DNA from: JBGYPP01 sp041838515
GTDB lineage: Bacteria; Bacillota; Clostridia; Lachnospirales; Lachnospiraceae
Direction of reading: 5' to 3'
Length of the DNA stretch: 64,000 nt
NCBI GenBank assembly: GCA_041838515.1
Contig: JBGYPP010000083.1
Coordinates: 32,805 to 96,804 of the forward strand
Under the pieces are notes generated by a model, which did no database searches, was not told the origin of the DNA, and saw only the letters and a program-made list of their open reading frames with translations. This document shows, piece after piece, positions 24,642 through 33,756 of the stretch (within the stretch, counting starts at the first letter, position 1; each line of letters opens with the position of its first letter). The translations under genes and the position numbers were made by a program.

Positions 24642-24667
24642 AGCCAGATAAGCGCACTTATCTGGCT
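24642..24667 (-). terminator. Terminator of rpsT
   Basis: AGCCAGATAAG (24642-24652) pairs perfectly with CTTATCTGGCT (24657-24667) around CGCA. On the minus strand it is followed by GCTTTTGTTGT. Confidence 0.75.
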
Positions 24668-24726
24668 CAAACTTATGTTGTACACGCTCCTCCCGGAAAA
24701 ACCGCCTGGAATCGCTGCCATGACCC

Positions 24727-24990
24727 TTAGGCCATCTTGCGCACGGTCTTTTCCAGGCTGGACATCTTGCGGGAAACGGCATTTTTGTGGTAGACTCCTT
24801 TTTGAGCGGCCTTCAAAAGGGTCTTAATAGCCACGCTCAAACGATCCAATGCCAGAGCTTTGTCGCCTGCCTGAACGGCGCCCAGCACTTTCTTGCTGGC
24901 AGTTTTTACCCTGGAACGCATAGCGCGGTTGCGAATGTTGTTGGCGCGGGCAATCAGCGCCCTTTTCTTAGCGGATTTGATGTTAGCCAA
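24727..24990 (-). CDS. rpsT: 30S ribosomal protein S20
   Basis: 87 residues, the usual length. Primary 16S rRNA-binding protein: ANIKSAKKRALIARANNIRNRAMRS, VKTASKKVLGAVQ, AAQKGVYHKNAVSRKMSSLEK. The start is TTG at 24990, directly before ANIKSAKKR and seven bases after GGAGGG. An ATG five codons earlier overlaps the Shine-Dalgarno sequence and would add unusual residues. A UUG start is also known for rpsT of E. coli, where it matters for autoregulation. Confidence 0.95.
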   Translation of the reverse strand: MANIKSAKKRALIARANNIRNRAMRSRVKTASKKVLGAVQAGDKALALDRLSVAIKTLLKAAQKGVYHKNAVSRKMSSLEKTVRKMA

Positions 24991-25074
24991 AGTTGAACCC
25001 TCCATAACTGTATTGAAGCAAATTTTATTTCAAATATCCATTTCTTTGGAAATCCCAAGGAAACATACTAAAAT

Positions 25075-25103
25075 ATATTAGCAAAGAAGGGATGGCCTGT
25101 CAA
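25075..25103 (-). promoter_or_regulatory. Promoter of rpsT
   Basis: Minus strand consensus TTGACA (25098-25103), 17-base spacer, TAATAT (25075-25080). The -35 hexamer shares a base with the start codon of the divergent phosphodiesterase gene at 25103. Confidence 0.88.
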
Positions 25104-25960
25104 TGGAAATTTGGTCAAATTCTTTTTGGAAAATGGGAGCTCTGGCGCTTGGGGTCTGCGGCGGCATATCTCTGCTGATGCGGCCGGGCCGGGGCGGCAG
25201 GCGGCGGCTGGAGCCTTTCCTGGGCAGGCATTTTGCCCACAGGGGCCTGCATGACGGCAACAGGACGGTGGCGGAAAACTCCCTGGCCTCCTTTCGACGG
25301 GCTATAGAGGAGGGTTATGGCATAGAGTTGGATGTGCGCCCTTTGGGCTGCGGCGGGCTGGTGGTGTTCCACGACAGGGATCTGTCCAGGGTCTGCGGTC
25401 TGGGCCGCCCCTTGGAAAGGCTGGATATGCACAGGCTGGGGGAGTGCCGCCTGCCCGGAGGGGAGAGGATACCCACGCTGGAGGATGTGCTGGCGCTGGT
25501 GCGGGGCCGGGTGCCGCTTTTGGTGGAAATCAAGGCCGAGGGCCCTTATGCGCGGCCGGGGCGCATGGCCTGGCTATGCCGCCAGGTGGCGCAGCGCTTG
25601 GACAAATATTCGGGCCTGGTGGCCGTGCAAAGTTTCCATCCCGGGGTTTTGGCCTGGTTTGCCAAGCATAGGCCGCTGGTGCCCCGGGGGCAGCTGGCAG
25701 ACGACTTCCGCCGCTCCAAGCCCGGGGAGCATAGGGGCTGGGGGTATTTTTTGCTGGAAAATCTGTTGTGCAACTTTCTCAGCCGCCCGGATTATGTGGC
25801 TTACAATCACAGGTATCTGGGCAAGTGGTCCCTGCGGCTGGGCCGGTGGCTGTGGAAAACGCCCATGGCCGGCTGGACCATAGAGGACAAAAAGGTGTGG
25901 AATGCTTTGGGAAAACGCTTGGATATCTGTATTTTTGAGAGATTTGAACCGAAAAAATAG
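25103..25960 (+). CDS. Membrane-anchored glycerophosphodiester phosphodiesterase
   Basis: 285 residues. Hydrolyses glycerophosphodiesters to glycerol 3-phosphate and an alcohol. GDPD signature: FAHRGLHDGNRTVAENSL with catalytic His, ELDVRPLGCGGLVVFHDRDLSRVCG with the second catalytic His, then LVEIKAEG and a late GWTIEDKKVW. One N-terminal hydrophobic segment (about residues 11-25) suggests membrane attachment. The RBS is weak (GAAGGGA) and overlaps the rpsT promoter, so expression may interfere with rpsT. Confidence 0.92.
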   Translation: MEIWSNSFWKMGALALGVCGGISLLMRPGRGGRRRLEPFLGRHFAHRGLHDGNRTVAENSLASFRRAIEEGYGIELDVRPLGCGGLVVFHDRDLSRVCGLGRPLERLDMHRLGECRLPGGERIPTLEDVLALVRGRVPLLVEIKAEGPYARPGRMAWLCRQVAQRLDKYSGLVAVQSFHPGVLAWFAKHRPLVPRGQLADDFRRSKPGEHRGWGYFLLENLLCNFLSRPDYVAYNHRYLGKWSLRLGRWLWKTPMAGWTIEDKKVWNALGKRLDICIFERFEPKK

Positions 25961-26012
25961 GAGAAAACCACATTTTCCCACAATAATAAAAGGAATATGT
26001 GCAATTTGCCAC

Positions 26013-26041
26013 TTGTTTTTGCCCCTCTTCCTTGCTACAAT
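26013..26041 (+). promoter_or_regulatory. Promoter of ppdK
   Basis: TTGTTT (26013-26018), 17-base spacer, TACAAT (26036-26041), about 50 bases before the start codon. Confidence 0.7.
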
Positions 26042-26092
26042 ATAAGCAGTTGCAGCGCAAACATTTTTCTCAAAGCAAGGGAGAAGCACATC

Positions 26093-28726
26093 ATGAAAAA
26101 ATGGGTCTACAGTTTTAAGGAAGGCAAGGCGGATATGAAGAATCTGCTGGGCGGCAAAGGTGCCAACCTGGCGGACATGACCTCTTTGGGCCTGCCTATT
26201 CCCCAGGGTTTCACCGTTACCACGGAGGCCTGCATCGACTATTACAACCAGGGCAAGTCCGTGCGCCCGGAGATAGAGGAGCAGATTTTTGCCGCCGTGT
26301 CGGATTTGGAGAATCTGATGGGCAAGCGCTTTGGCGACACCCAGGATCCCTTGCTGGTATCTGTACGCTCCGGCGCCAGGGCCTCCATGCCCGGTATGAT
26401 GGATACCATTTTGAATTTGGGTCTGAATGATGAGGCCGTAGAGGGCTTTGCCAAAAAGACCGGAAATCCCCGCTTCGCCTATGACTCCTATCGCCGTTTT
26501 ATCCAGATGTATGCGGATGTGGTTATGGAGGTGGGCAAGTCCTTTTTTGAGAAAAAGATCGATGAGCTGAAGGAGTCCAAGGGTTATACCTCGGATATGG
26601 ATATGACTGCCGAGGATCTGAAGGACTTGGTGAACAATTTCAAGGCCGTGTACAAAGAGGCCATGAACGGAGAGGAATTCCCCCAGGATCCCAAGGTGCA
26701 GCTGATGGGTGCCGTAAAGGCCGTGTTCCGCTCCTGGGACAATCCCCGCGCCATCGTATACAGGCGCATGAACGACATACCGGGAGATTGGGGTACGGCG
26801 GTAAACGTGCAGTGTATGGTATTCGGCAATAAGGGTGAGACTTCCGGCACCGGCGTGGCCTTTACCCGCAATCCTTCCACCGGCGCCAGGGGCATATACG
26901 GAGAGTATCTGATCAATGCCCAGGGCGAGGACGTGGTGGCCGGCGTGCGTACGCCCAACCATATCACCCAGCTGGAGCAGGATCTGCCCGAGTGCTACAA
27001 GGAGTTCGTGGAGATAGCCGAGCGCCTGGAGAAGCATTACAGGGATATGCAGGATATGGAGTTTACCATAGAGGAGGGCAAGCTCTACTTCCTCCAGACC
27101 CGGAACGGCAAGAGGACGGCTGCCGCCGCTCTCAATATAGCCTGCGACCTGGTGGATGAGGGTATGATTACCCCGGCGGAGGCTGTGGCCCGCATAGAGG
27201 CCAAGAGCCTGGACCAGCTGTTGCACCCCACCTTTGACCCTGCGGCGCTGAAGGCCGGCGAGGTCATCGGTTCTGCGTTGCCCGCCTCTCCCGGAGCAGC
27301 AGCCGGCAAGGTGTACTTCAATGCAGAGGATGCCAAGGAAGCCGGAGAAGGCGGCCGTGGCGAGAGAGTTATACTGGTGCGCCTGGAAACCTCTCCCGAG
27401 GATATCGAGGGCATGCATGCAGCCAGGGGCATACTGACCGTGCGCGGCGGCATGACCAGCCATGCTGCGGTTGTGGCCAGGGGCATGGGCACCTGCTGTG
27501 TATCCGGCTGCGGCGAAATCAAGATAGACGAGGAAGCCAAGGAGTTCACCCTGGGCGGATACACCTTCCATGAGGGAGATTACATCTCTCTGGACGGCTC
27601 CACCGGCAAGATTTACAAGGGCGACATAGCCACGGTGGACGCTTCCCTGGAGGGCAATTTTGGCCGTATTATGGAGTGGGCTGACCAGTACAGGGTGTTG
27701 AAGGTGCGTACCAATGCTGATACGCCCGAAGATACCAAAAAAGCTGTGGAGCTGGGCGCTGAGGGAATAGGCCTCTGCCGTACCGAGCATATGTTCTTCG
27801 GAGAGGAGCGCATACCTAAGATTCGCAAGATGATACTTTCGGACACCGTGGAGGCCAGGGAGGCGGCTTTGAACGAGCTGCTGGCTTTCCAGAAGGCGGA
27901 TTTCAAGGCCATGTACGAGGCTCTGGAGGGTCGTCCCATGACCGTTCGCTATCTGGATCCGCCTCTGCATGAGTTCGTTCCCACCAGCGAGGAGGATATA
28001 GCGGCGCTGGCCAAGGATATGGGTCTGACTCCAGCCGATGTAAAGGCCAAGTGCGATGGACTCCATGAGTTCAATCCCATGATGGGGCACAGGGGCTGCC
28101 GTCTGGCTGTAACTTATCCGGAGATAGCCAGGATGCAGACCAGGGCCGTTATGGAGGCCGCTATTGAGGTGGCTTCAGAGAAGGGATTTGCTATAGTGCC
28201 GGAGATCATGATCCCTCTGGTTGGCGAGAAGAAAGAGCTGAAATTCGTCAAGGATATCGTGGTGGCCACGGCTGAGCAGGTCAAGAAAGAGAAGTCCAGC
28301 GATATCCAGTACCATATTGGTACGATGATAGAGATACCCAGGGCGGCATTGATGGCGGATGCCATAGCTGAGGAGGCCGAGTTCTTCTCCTTTGGCACCA
28401 ATGACCTGACCCAGATGACCTTTGGCTTCTCCAGGGATGATGCAGGCAAGTTCCTGGATGCCTACTATCAGGCCAAGATCTTTGAGTCTGATCCCTTTGC
28501 CCGCCTGGACCAGAACGGCGTAGGCCAGCTGGTAAAGATGGCCGTGGAAAAGGGCCGCAGCGCAAGGCCGGAAATCAAGCTGGGCATCTGCGGCGAGCAC
28601 GGCGGGGATCCCTCCTCCGTGGAGTTCTGCCACAGGACGGGTCTGGATTATGTGTCCTGCTCCCCTTATAGAGTGCCCATCGCCAGGCTGGCAGCAGCCC
28701 AGGCGGCTTTGGCGGAGAAGAAGTAA
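26093..28726 (+). CDS. ppdK: Pyruvate, phosphate dikinase
   Basis: 877 residues, full length. Interconverts pyruvate, ATP and phosphate with PEP, AMP and pyrophosphate. The ATP-grasp domain opens with FKEGKADMKNLLGGKGANL. The swivelling His domain has GGMTSHAAVVARGMGTCCVSG with the phosphorylated His near residue 456. The C-terminal PEP/pyruvate TIM barrel has GLCRTEHMFF, GHRGCRLAVTYPEIARMQ, GTNDLTQMTFGFSRDD and CGEHGGDP. ATG 26093 behind AAGGGAG is chosen; an upstream in-frame extension covers the promoter. The single gene has its own promoter and terminator. Confidence 0.97.
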   Translation: MKKWVYSFKEGKADMKNLLGGKGANLADMTSLGLPIPQGFTVTTEACIDYYNQGKSVRPEIEEQIFAAVSDLENLMGKRFGDTQDPLLVSVRSGARASMPGMMDTILNLGLNDEAVEGFAKKTGNPRFAYDSYRRFIQMYADVVMEVGKSFFEKKIDELKESKGYTSDMDMTAEDLKDLVNNFKAVYKEAMNGEEFPQDPKVQLMGAVKAVFRSWDNPRAIVYRRMNDIPGDWGTAVNVQCMVFGNKGETSGTGVAFTRNPSTGARGIYGEYLINAQGEDVVAGVRTPNHITQLEQDLPECYKEFVEIAERLEKHYRDMQDMEFTIEEGKLYFLQTRNGKRTAAAALNIACDLVDEGMITPAEAVARIEAKSLDQLLHPTFDPAALKAGEVIGSALPASPGAAAGKVYFNAEDAKEAGEGGRGERVILVRLETSPEDIEGMHAARGILTVRGGMTSHAAVVARGMGTCCVSGCGEIKIDEEAKEFTLGGYTFHEGDYISLDGSTGKIYKGDIATVDASLEGNFGRIMEWADQYRVLKVRTNADTPEDTKKAVELGAEGIGLCRTEHMFFGEERIPKIRKMILSDTVEAREAALNELLAFQKADFKAMYEALEGRPMTVRYLDPPLHEFVPTSEEDIAALAKDMGLTPADVKAKCDGLHEFNPMMGHRGCRLAVTYPEIARMQTRAVMEAAIEVASEKGFAIVPEIMIPLVGEKKELKFVKDIVVATAEQVKKEKSSDIQYHIGTMIEIPRAALMADAIAEEAEFFSFGTNDLTQMTFGFSRDDAGKFLDAYYQAKIFESDPFARLDQNGVGQLVKMAVEKGRSARPEIKLGICGEHGGDPSSVEFCHRTGLDYVSCSPYRVPIARLAAAQAALAEKK

Positions 28727-28746
28727 TCCTGGAAGTGTGTGGGTGG

Positions 28747-28778
28747 AAATCCCCCCGGCGAGGCCGGGGGGATTTTTT
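28747..28778 (+). terminator. Terminator of ppdK
   Basis: AAATCCCCCCGGC (28747-28759) pairs with GCCGGGGGGATTT (28763-28775) around GAG, followed by a T run. Confidence 0.92.
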
Positions 28779-28818
28779 ATTGGGGCAGGACTGTGTGTGC
28801 TTATGGTTTTTTCGAGTT

Positions 28819-28846
28819 TTGCTATTTTCCGGATATATGATACAAT
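28819..28846 (+). promoter_or_regulatory. Putative promoter of the glycan cluster
   Basis: TTGCTA (28819-28824), 16-base spacer, TACAAT (28841-28846). It is the only good promoter seen between the ppdK terminator and the first glycan gene. Confidence 0.6.
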
Positions 28847-29055
28847 GGATAAAATATAAGTAAAAATATATTTTGGAAAATCATATATATTGGTGAACAG
28901 GCAAGAGTTATTGCAACATCGGTAAGTTTGTCATGTAATCATAATCCGAGCTGTCCAGGGCTTAGTGGGGGTGGGAGTCGGATCGTTCGTGCAGAAGAGA
29001 AGCAACAGCTGGGTTATTTTCTCGGAAAGCGGAGAAAATTGGCTGGGAGGATGGC
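28847..29055 (+). other. Long untranslated leader of the glycan cluster
   Basis: About 200 bases without a gene. Contains the hairpin TTTTCTC/GAGAAAA (29017-29023, 29032-29038) and several G-rich stretches. A leader this long before a many-gene polysaccharide operon could carry an antitermination signal, but no known element was recognised. Base composition turns AT-rich here. Confidence 0.35.
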
Positions 29056-29634
29056 ATGCATTGCAATTGGTTTAAAGTGATTATGGGGCTGACAGGCGTG
29101 AAATATGGGAAGAATCTGCTGCTTAAAGGAGTTCCTGTGATCTTTAACAAAGCTGGAGCTGTCTTAGAGATTGGAGATAATTGCACAATAAAGAGCAGTT
29201 TTTTGTCTAACCTTGTAGGGCTGTATTCCCGGACGATTATTGTCACAAGAAGCCCTGGCGCATATATACGCATAGGCAATAATGTGGGTATATCGGCTGC
29301 GACGATTTATGCGAGAAAAGGAATAGAAATTGGAGATAATACAGCTATTGGCGGCAATGTGAAAATTTTGGATAATGATTTCCATCCCATTGAGGCAGAA
29401 GCGCGTGTAAGGCTTTTGGCAAATTCTGATGGAGGCGATAGCCTCTTGGTGCCGAGCAGAGAAATAAAAATAGGAAAAAACTGCTTTATCGGCTGTAATG
29501 CAATTATACTTAAAGGCACTGTATTGGGAGAAGGATGTGTGGTTGGGGCTGGCGCTGTAGTCGCAGGCCGGTTTGCAGATCATTGTGTTATTGCCGGCAA
29601 TCCGGCAAAAGTGATAAAAAAATTGGAAGGGTGA
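29056..29634 (+). CDS. Left-handed beta-helix acyltransferase (maltose/galactoside acetyltransferase-like)
   Basis: 192 residues. Hexapeptide repeats run through the protein (IGNNVGISAATIYARKGIEIGDNTAIGGNVKILD, then IGKNCFIGCNAIILKGTVLGEGCVVGAGAVV), ending in the typical IAGNPAKVIKKL. The family transfers acetyl or other acyl groups from acyl-CoA to sugars; DNDFHPIE holds the catalytic-type His. It probably decorates a sugar of the surface polymer. ATG 29056 follows GGGAGG. First gene of the glycan cluster. Confidence 0.85.
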   Translation: MHCNWFKVIMGLTGVKYGKNLLLKGVPVIFNKAGAVLEIGDNCTIKSSFLSNLVGLYSRTIIVTRSPGAYIRIGNNVGISAATIYARKGIEIGDNTAIGGNVKILDNDFHPIEAEARVRLLANSDGGDSLLVPSREIKIGKNCFIGCNAIILKGTVLGEGCVVGAGAVVAGRFADHCVIAGNPAKVIKKLEG

Positions 29635-29636
29635 TT

Positions 29637-30911
29637 GTGAAAAAAAAGTTATTGATATATGCGCATTATTACTATCCGGATGTGGCCTCCACTGGGCAGT
29701 TGCTGCAAGATTTGGCAGAGGGTTTGGCAGAGGAATTTGACATTACAGTAATCTGTGCGATTCCCAGTTATCTGGGGGTGGTAGATCAGAAATACGCAGA
29801 AAGAAAGATATATAAAGAAGCGCATAATAGGGTAAAAATATGGAGGGTATATGTTCCCCCTTTTCAAAAGGGGAATAAAGCAAGCAGAATAAAGAATTTG
29901 ATCTTTTATTATTTTGGAGCAAGGAAAGTAAGCCGTTTGGTGGGCAGACAGGACTATGTGTTGGCCATATCCCAACCCCCGATTTTGGGCGGTATTTTAG
30001 GATGGCTTGGGAAAAAGACAGTTGGTGGAAAATTCATATATTGTATTCAGGATTTTAATCCAGAGCAAATTGCGGCGGTAGGGTATTTCAAATGGAATTT
30101 TTTGCTCTCCATTTTGAAATGGGTAGATATCCAGACTTGTAAAGCAAGCGATTTAATTATTACTGTAGGAAGGGATTTGCAGGATACATTGGCAAAACGA
30201 TTTGTTGGGAAGGATATGCCCAGATGCCAAATCATCAACAACTGGATAGATGAAAGGCTGGTATATCCTTTAGACAGTTCCCATCCGGATGTTATTGCGT
30301 TTAGAGAACAATATCATTTATCCGGAAAATTCGTTTTTATGTATAGTGGAAACATAGGCTTATACTATGATTTCGATGGATTGATTCGAGTTATCCAAGA
30401 TTTGCAAAACCTAGTCACCCCCGATGGTCGGGAGGTGATGTTTGTATTTGTCGGCGCAGGGGGATATCTGGACGCTTTAAAACTTTTTGTACAGACTAAG
30501 GATTTGCAAAATGTGCTGTTTATTCCCTATCAGGACAAGGAAAAATTGATTTTTTCATTAAATGCGGCGGATGTACATTTTTGTATAAATGCTAAAGGAA
30601 TCAAAGGGGTGAGTTGTCCAAGCAAATTTTATGGAATAGTGGCGGCGGGAAAACCGGTTTTGGGAGTTTTAGAACAGGGTTCAGAAGTGGAAAGATTGAT
30701 GAGGGAAATTCACTGTGGAAAAGTGTCACCTCCAGGAAATTATGCAATGATTAAAGAGAATATTCAATGGTTTGTGGAGAATTCTGTTGGGGATGCCTTA
30801 AAGGATATGGGAAGGAATGGATTGATTTATTTTAGACAAAATTTGACGAGGGATATATCCATTCAAAAGTACAGAAAGAGTATTTTGGAACTTGATGGAG
30901 GTGTGCTGTGA
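29637..30911 (+). CDS. GT4-family glycosyltransferase (WbuB-like)
   Basis: 424 residues. Two Rossmann domains of the GT-B fold: N-terminal YAHYYYPDVASTGQLLQDLAEGL, hinge region with WIDERLVYP, C-terminal KFVFMYSGNIGLYYDFDGL, FVFVGAGGYLDAL and the donor-site CPSKFYGIVAAGKPVLGVLEQGSE. Closest in style to WbuB-type N-acetyl-fucosaminyltransferases. Start GTG 29637, seven bases after GGAAGGG, replacing a longer frame that runs back into the acyltransferase. It overlaps the next gene by four bases. Confidence 0.88.
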   Translation: MKKKLLIYAHYYYPDVASTGQLLQDLAEGLAEEFDITVICAIPSYLGVVDQKYAERKIYKEAHNRVKIWRVYVPPFQKGNKASRIKNLIFYYFGARKVSRLVGRQDYVLAISQPPILGGILGWLGKKTVGGKFIYCIQDFNPEQIAAVGYFKWNFLLSILKWVDIQTCKASDLIITVGRDLQDTLAKRFVGKDMPRCQIINNWIDERLVYPLDSSHPDVIAFREQYHLSGKFVFMYSGNIGLYYDFDGLIRVIQDLQNLVTPDGREVMFVFVGAGGYLDALKLFVQTKDLQNVLFIPYQDKEKLIFSLNAADVHFCINAKGIKGVSCPSKFYGIVAAGKPVLGVLEQGSEVERLMREIHCGKVSPPGNYAMIKENIQWFVENSVGDALKDMGRNGLIYFRQNLTRDISIQKYRKSILELDGGVL

Positions 30912-31720
30912 AGTTGGCTTTTGTAGCTGTAAACTTTAATAATTGGCATATTTCGTCCAATTATGTATCTAGCATTAAGTCGATCAGGGAATATAATGCG
31001 CATAGCATTACTATTATCATGGTTGATAATCATTCCGATAAACAAGATTTTTTGGCTCTTAGCAGAGAGCTGGATGGGGAAGCCGATGTGCTTTTGGTTC
31101 GCACAGAAAAGAATTTGGGGTATTTTGGCGGTTTAAATTATGGAATTAGCCATATCAAAACTGGTGATTATGATTATGTCATTGCAGGTAATAATGATGT
31201 TTTTTTTGGCAAAGACTTTCTCTCTGTATTGTGTAATAAGAAATACATAGATCGATTTTCCTTGATAGTTCCGGATGTGGAAACGGTAAATGGAATACAC
31301 CAAAATCCCCAGTTTATTGATAGGCCAAGTAAAGGCAGAAAACTGGGATATGCGCTTTATTATTTCTGTTATCTGTTCGCTCTTTTGATTGATTTCCTGT
31401 GGATGCCTGCTAAGAAAAAAAGGAATAATAGCAGAAGAAAAAAAATAGATACTCCCATGGAGATTTTTTTGTGTACTGCTGTGATATTGATTATCCGCCC
31501 CCGTTTTTTTGAGAAATGCGGTATGTTGAATGATGTACTTTTTTTGTGGGGGGAGGAGGCGGCATTGGCGAAACAGTTACAGGATGCAGGTGATGCCATG
31601 TACTACGACCCGGATATACGGGTTATGCATTTGGAAAACTCTAGTGTTCATAAATTCACCTCTTATAATAAGTATAAGATTTGGCAAAAATCCTATAGGA
31701 TCTACAAGGATTACTTATAA
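30908..31720 (+). CDS. GT2-family glycosyltransferase
   Basis: 270 residues. GT-A fold: FVAVNFNNWHISSNYVSSI, IIMVDNHSDKQD, TEKNLGYFGGLNYGI, YDYVIAGNNDVFFG with the metal-binding NND in the DXD position, and the acceptor-side FFEKCGMLNDVLFLWGEE. This is the rhamnosyltransferase-like subgroup. GTG start overlaps the previous stop. A basic hydrophobic patch near residues 150-190 may touch the membrane. Confidence 0.87.
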   Translation: MKLAFVAVNFNNWHISSNYVSSIKSIREYNAHSITIIMVDNHSDKQDFLALSRELDGEADVLLVRTEKNLGYFGGLNYGISHIKTGDYDYVIAGNNDVFFGKDFLSVLCNKKYIDRFSLIVPDVETVNGIHQNPQFIDRPSKGRKLGYALYYFCYLFALLIDFLWMPAKKKRNNSRRKKIDTPMEIFLCTAVILIIRPRFFEKCGMLNDVLFLWGEEAALAKQLQDAGDAMYYDPDIRVMHLENSSVHKFTSYNKYKIWQKSYRIYKDYL

Positions 31721-31745
31721 AGTCAATAATGGGGAGGAAGGAAGA

Positions 31746-32948
31746 TTGAGAGGAAATATCAAAACCAGCGGCATTGAAATCAATATCTTTTCTCTGCTTC
31801 TTATATTGACACATAGTATTTATGTATACCTGGATAATAGACTTGTTGTGAATGTTATTTATGTGGTTTTGAGCTTTTTCCCTGTGTATTTAATTTTAAA
31901 GAGGAAGAAACGTTTTCTTGTGGAGCGAAGAGCTTTGCTGCTATTGGCCGCTTTGTTTTTGTTCTGTTCCTTGCTTTTGATTCAGGTAGTGAATAGTGGT
32001 GATTACATATCTTTTATCTGTAGGTATTTGATTTTCTTGCCAGCCACTACGATTTTTTTTGTAGATTTGATTCAACATAACAGAGAAATGTTGTTATACA
32101 AAACCATGCGTGATCAGATGTATTTTCTTGCTTTTGTATCTCTGTTTTTTTGGCTTTTTGCAACCATATTACGAATTATTCCTCCGTCGGGAGAGGTCTG
32201 GTCAAATTGGGGAAGGGCATACCGAAGCTTTTACTATGGTTTATACATGGAAGTGCCTAGCAAACTGTTGTCTACACCAATTTATAGAAATGTGTCTATT
32301 TTTTGTGAGGCGCCGGCTTTTGCTTTTTTTTTAAGTCTGGCCTATGCGTATGAAAAATTCTTTTCAACCACAAAAAATCAAATTCGCCAATTGGTTTTGA
32401 TTTTGGCTATGTTAAGTACGGGAACATCTACTGCGTTGATTGTGTTGGTTTATTGTTTTATAGCAGAGAGGTGGTTGAATAGAAATAAAAATAGCGCCAA
32501 TAGAAGACTAGAGAAATTGGTCGGAGGGGCCTTGATCGTAGCAGCTGTATTTTTCTTGCAGAGATTTATTTTTTCTGATAGTAAAAGGTATTCGGTTTAT
32601 TTGCGGCAAATGGATTATTTGAATGGCATTAAGGCTTGGCTTTTGTCCCCGATTTGGGGACATGGTTATATGACGGATGTCACTACTTACAAATCAGGTT
32701 TTTCCAACTCCATATCTCAATTACTGATAGGAGGAGGGCTGGTTTTATTTCTAATCTACCTTTTGGCATTTTGGATAGGGATTCGATATGGGTTACATAA
32801 ACATTTGTCTTTTTTGTTTTGGTTTATTTGCCTGATTCTGTTATTTAGTGTTTCGGTAGTGGGATATACATATATCTGTTTATCCATAGTGGCCTTTGGT
32901 TATGCTATGCTATGGAAAAACAAGAAAGGATACTATGGGTCATACTAA
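31746..32948 (+). CDS. O-antigen/polysaccharide polymerase-like membrane protein (Wzy type)
   Basis: 400 residues with about ten hydrophobic segments and a large loop between residues ~125 and 200. Low sequence signature, as usual for Wzy proteins; GTSTALIVLVYCFIAER and IWGHGYMTDVTTYKSGFSNSISQLLIGGG are the sort of motifs seen in the O-antigen ligase/polymerase family. TTG at 31746 follows GGGGAGGAAGGA; a longer frame upstream overlaps the glycosyltransferase and is rejected. It would polymerise repeat units outside the membrane after flipping. Confidence 0.75.
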   Translation: MRGNIKTSGIEINIFSLLLILTHSIYVYLDNRLVVNVIYVVLSFFPVYLILKRKKRFLVERRALLLLAALFLFCSLLLIQVVNSGDYISFICRYLIFLPATTIFFVDLIQHNREMLLYKTMRDQMYFLAFVSLFFWLFATILRIIPPSGEVWSNWGRAYRSFYYGLYMEVPSKLLSTPIYRNVSIFCEAPAFAFFLSLAYAYEKFFSTTKNQIRQLVLILAMLSTGTSTALIVLVYCFIAERWLNRNKNSANRRLEKLVGGALIVAAVFFLQRFIFSDSKRYSVYLRQMDYLNGIKAWLLSPIWGHGYMTDVTTYKSGFSNSISQLLIGGGLVLFLIYLLAFWIGIRYGLHKHLSFLFWFICLILLFSVSVVGYTYICLSIVAFGYAMLWKNKKGYYGSY

Positions 32949-33756
32949 TATTTTTATTGTTTCACATAAAGAAATACACTTTGCTGAGGTTCCTGGTTAT
33001 TCTGTTTTACAGGTTGGAACAGAAAAAAATGGACGCCTCTTGGGAGCAAATTTTTTTGATAACACTGGGGACCATATTTCGGCTCTGAACGATGCTTACT
33101 GTGAGTTGACCGGATTGTATTGGATTTGGAAGAATAATACAGATACAGTAGTGGGGCTTGTGCATTATAGACGTTTTTTCGCAAAGTTAAAACCCCATAT
33201 CGATTTTCTGGGAAGGCATTTTGTCATTGGGGGGAAGCCATTTTTTTCCCTTCTCTCCACACATAAGGCTTTGGACATGTTGAGAGATGTGGATATGGTA
33301 GTAAAGAAAAGTGAATTTCGCCTGCGTAATGTGAGGGCGATATTTATCAATCAATTAGGAGAAAAGACTTTTGGGAAAATTGGCCAAACCATTGCCAAAA
33401 TTTGTCCGGAGTATCTTGCGGAATATGAAAAAATCTGTACTGCGCATTCTCATATAAATTGTAATATGTTTATTGGAAAAAAAGAAGTGGTGGATGCATA
33501 TTGTTCTTGGTTGTTTTCGGTTTTGTTTGCGATGGATGCTGAGCAGACTCGGGAAACCGGGGAGAGGTATAGGAATAGAGAGTTGGGCTATGTGTCAGAA
33601 CTTTTGTTTGGTGTCTGGTTAGGACATAATAAAATTCGATATAGGAGTTTCAGCGTAGTGTTTACAGAAGATCCTTTGGTTGTCAATGGTGTAATGCCAT
33701 TAACAGCTTTTGGATGGTTTATCTACAAAAAGATGAAGTCATTTTTCCTGGCTTGA
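32935..33756 (+). CDS. DUF4422-family glycosyltransferase
   Basis: 273 residues. DUF4422 pattern: IFIVSHKEIHF, GDHISALNDAYCELTGLYWIWKNN, VGLVHYRRFF, and HINCNMFIGKKEVVDAYCSWLFSVLF followed by RYRNRELGYVSELLFGVWL. The family lies in glycan clusters and is thought to be GT-A-like. ATG 32935 follows AGAAAGGA and overlaps the polymerase by 14 bases; the stop overlaps the next ATG (TGATG). Confidence 0.82.
   Translation: MGHTNIFIVSHKEIHFAEVPGYSVLQVGTEKNGRLLGANFFDNTGDHISALNDAYCELTGLYWIWKNNTDTVVGLVHYRRFFAKLKPHIDFLGRHFVIGGKPFFSLLSTHKALDMLRDVDMVVKKSEFRLRNVRAIFINQLGEKTFGKIGQTIAKICPEYLAEYEKICTAHSHINCNMFIGKKEVVDAYCSWLFSVLFAMDAEQTRETGERYRNRELGYVSELLFGVWLGHNKIRYRSFSVVFTEDPLVVNGVMPLTAFGWFIYKKMKSFFLA

Noticed and set aside
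25574..28090. 838-codon open frame on the minus strand opposite ppdK
   Set aside because: Antisense to a fully conserved enzyme, no RBS, His/Gly/Leu-rich composition typical of a shadow frame in GC-rich DNA.
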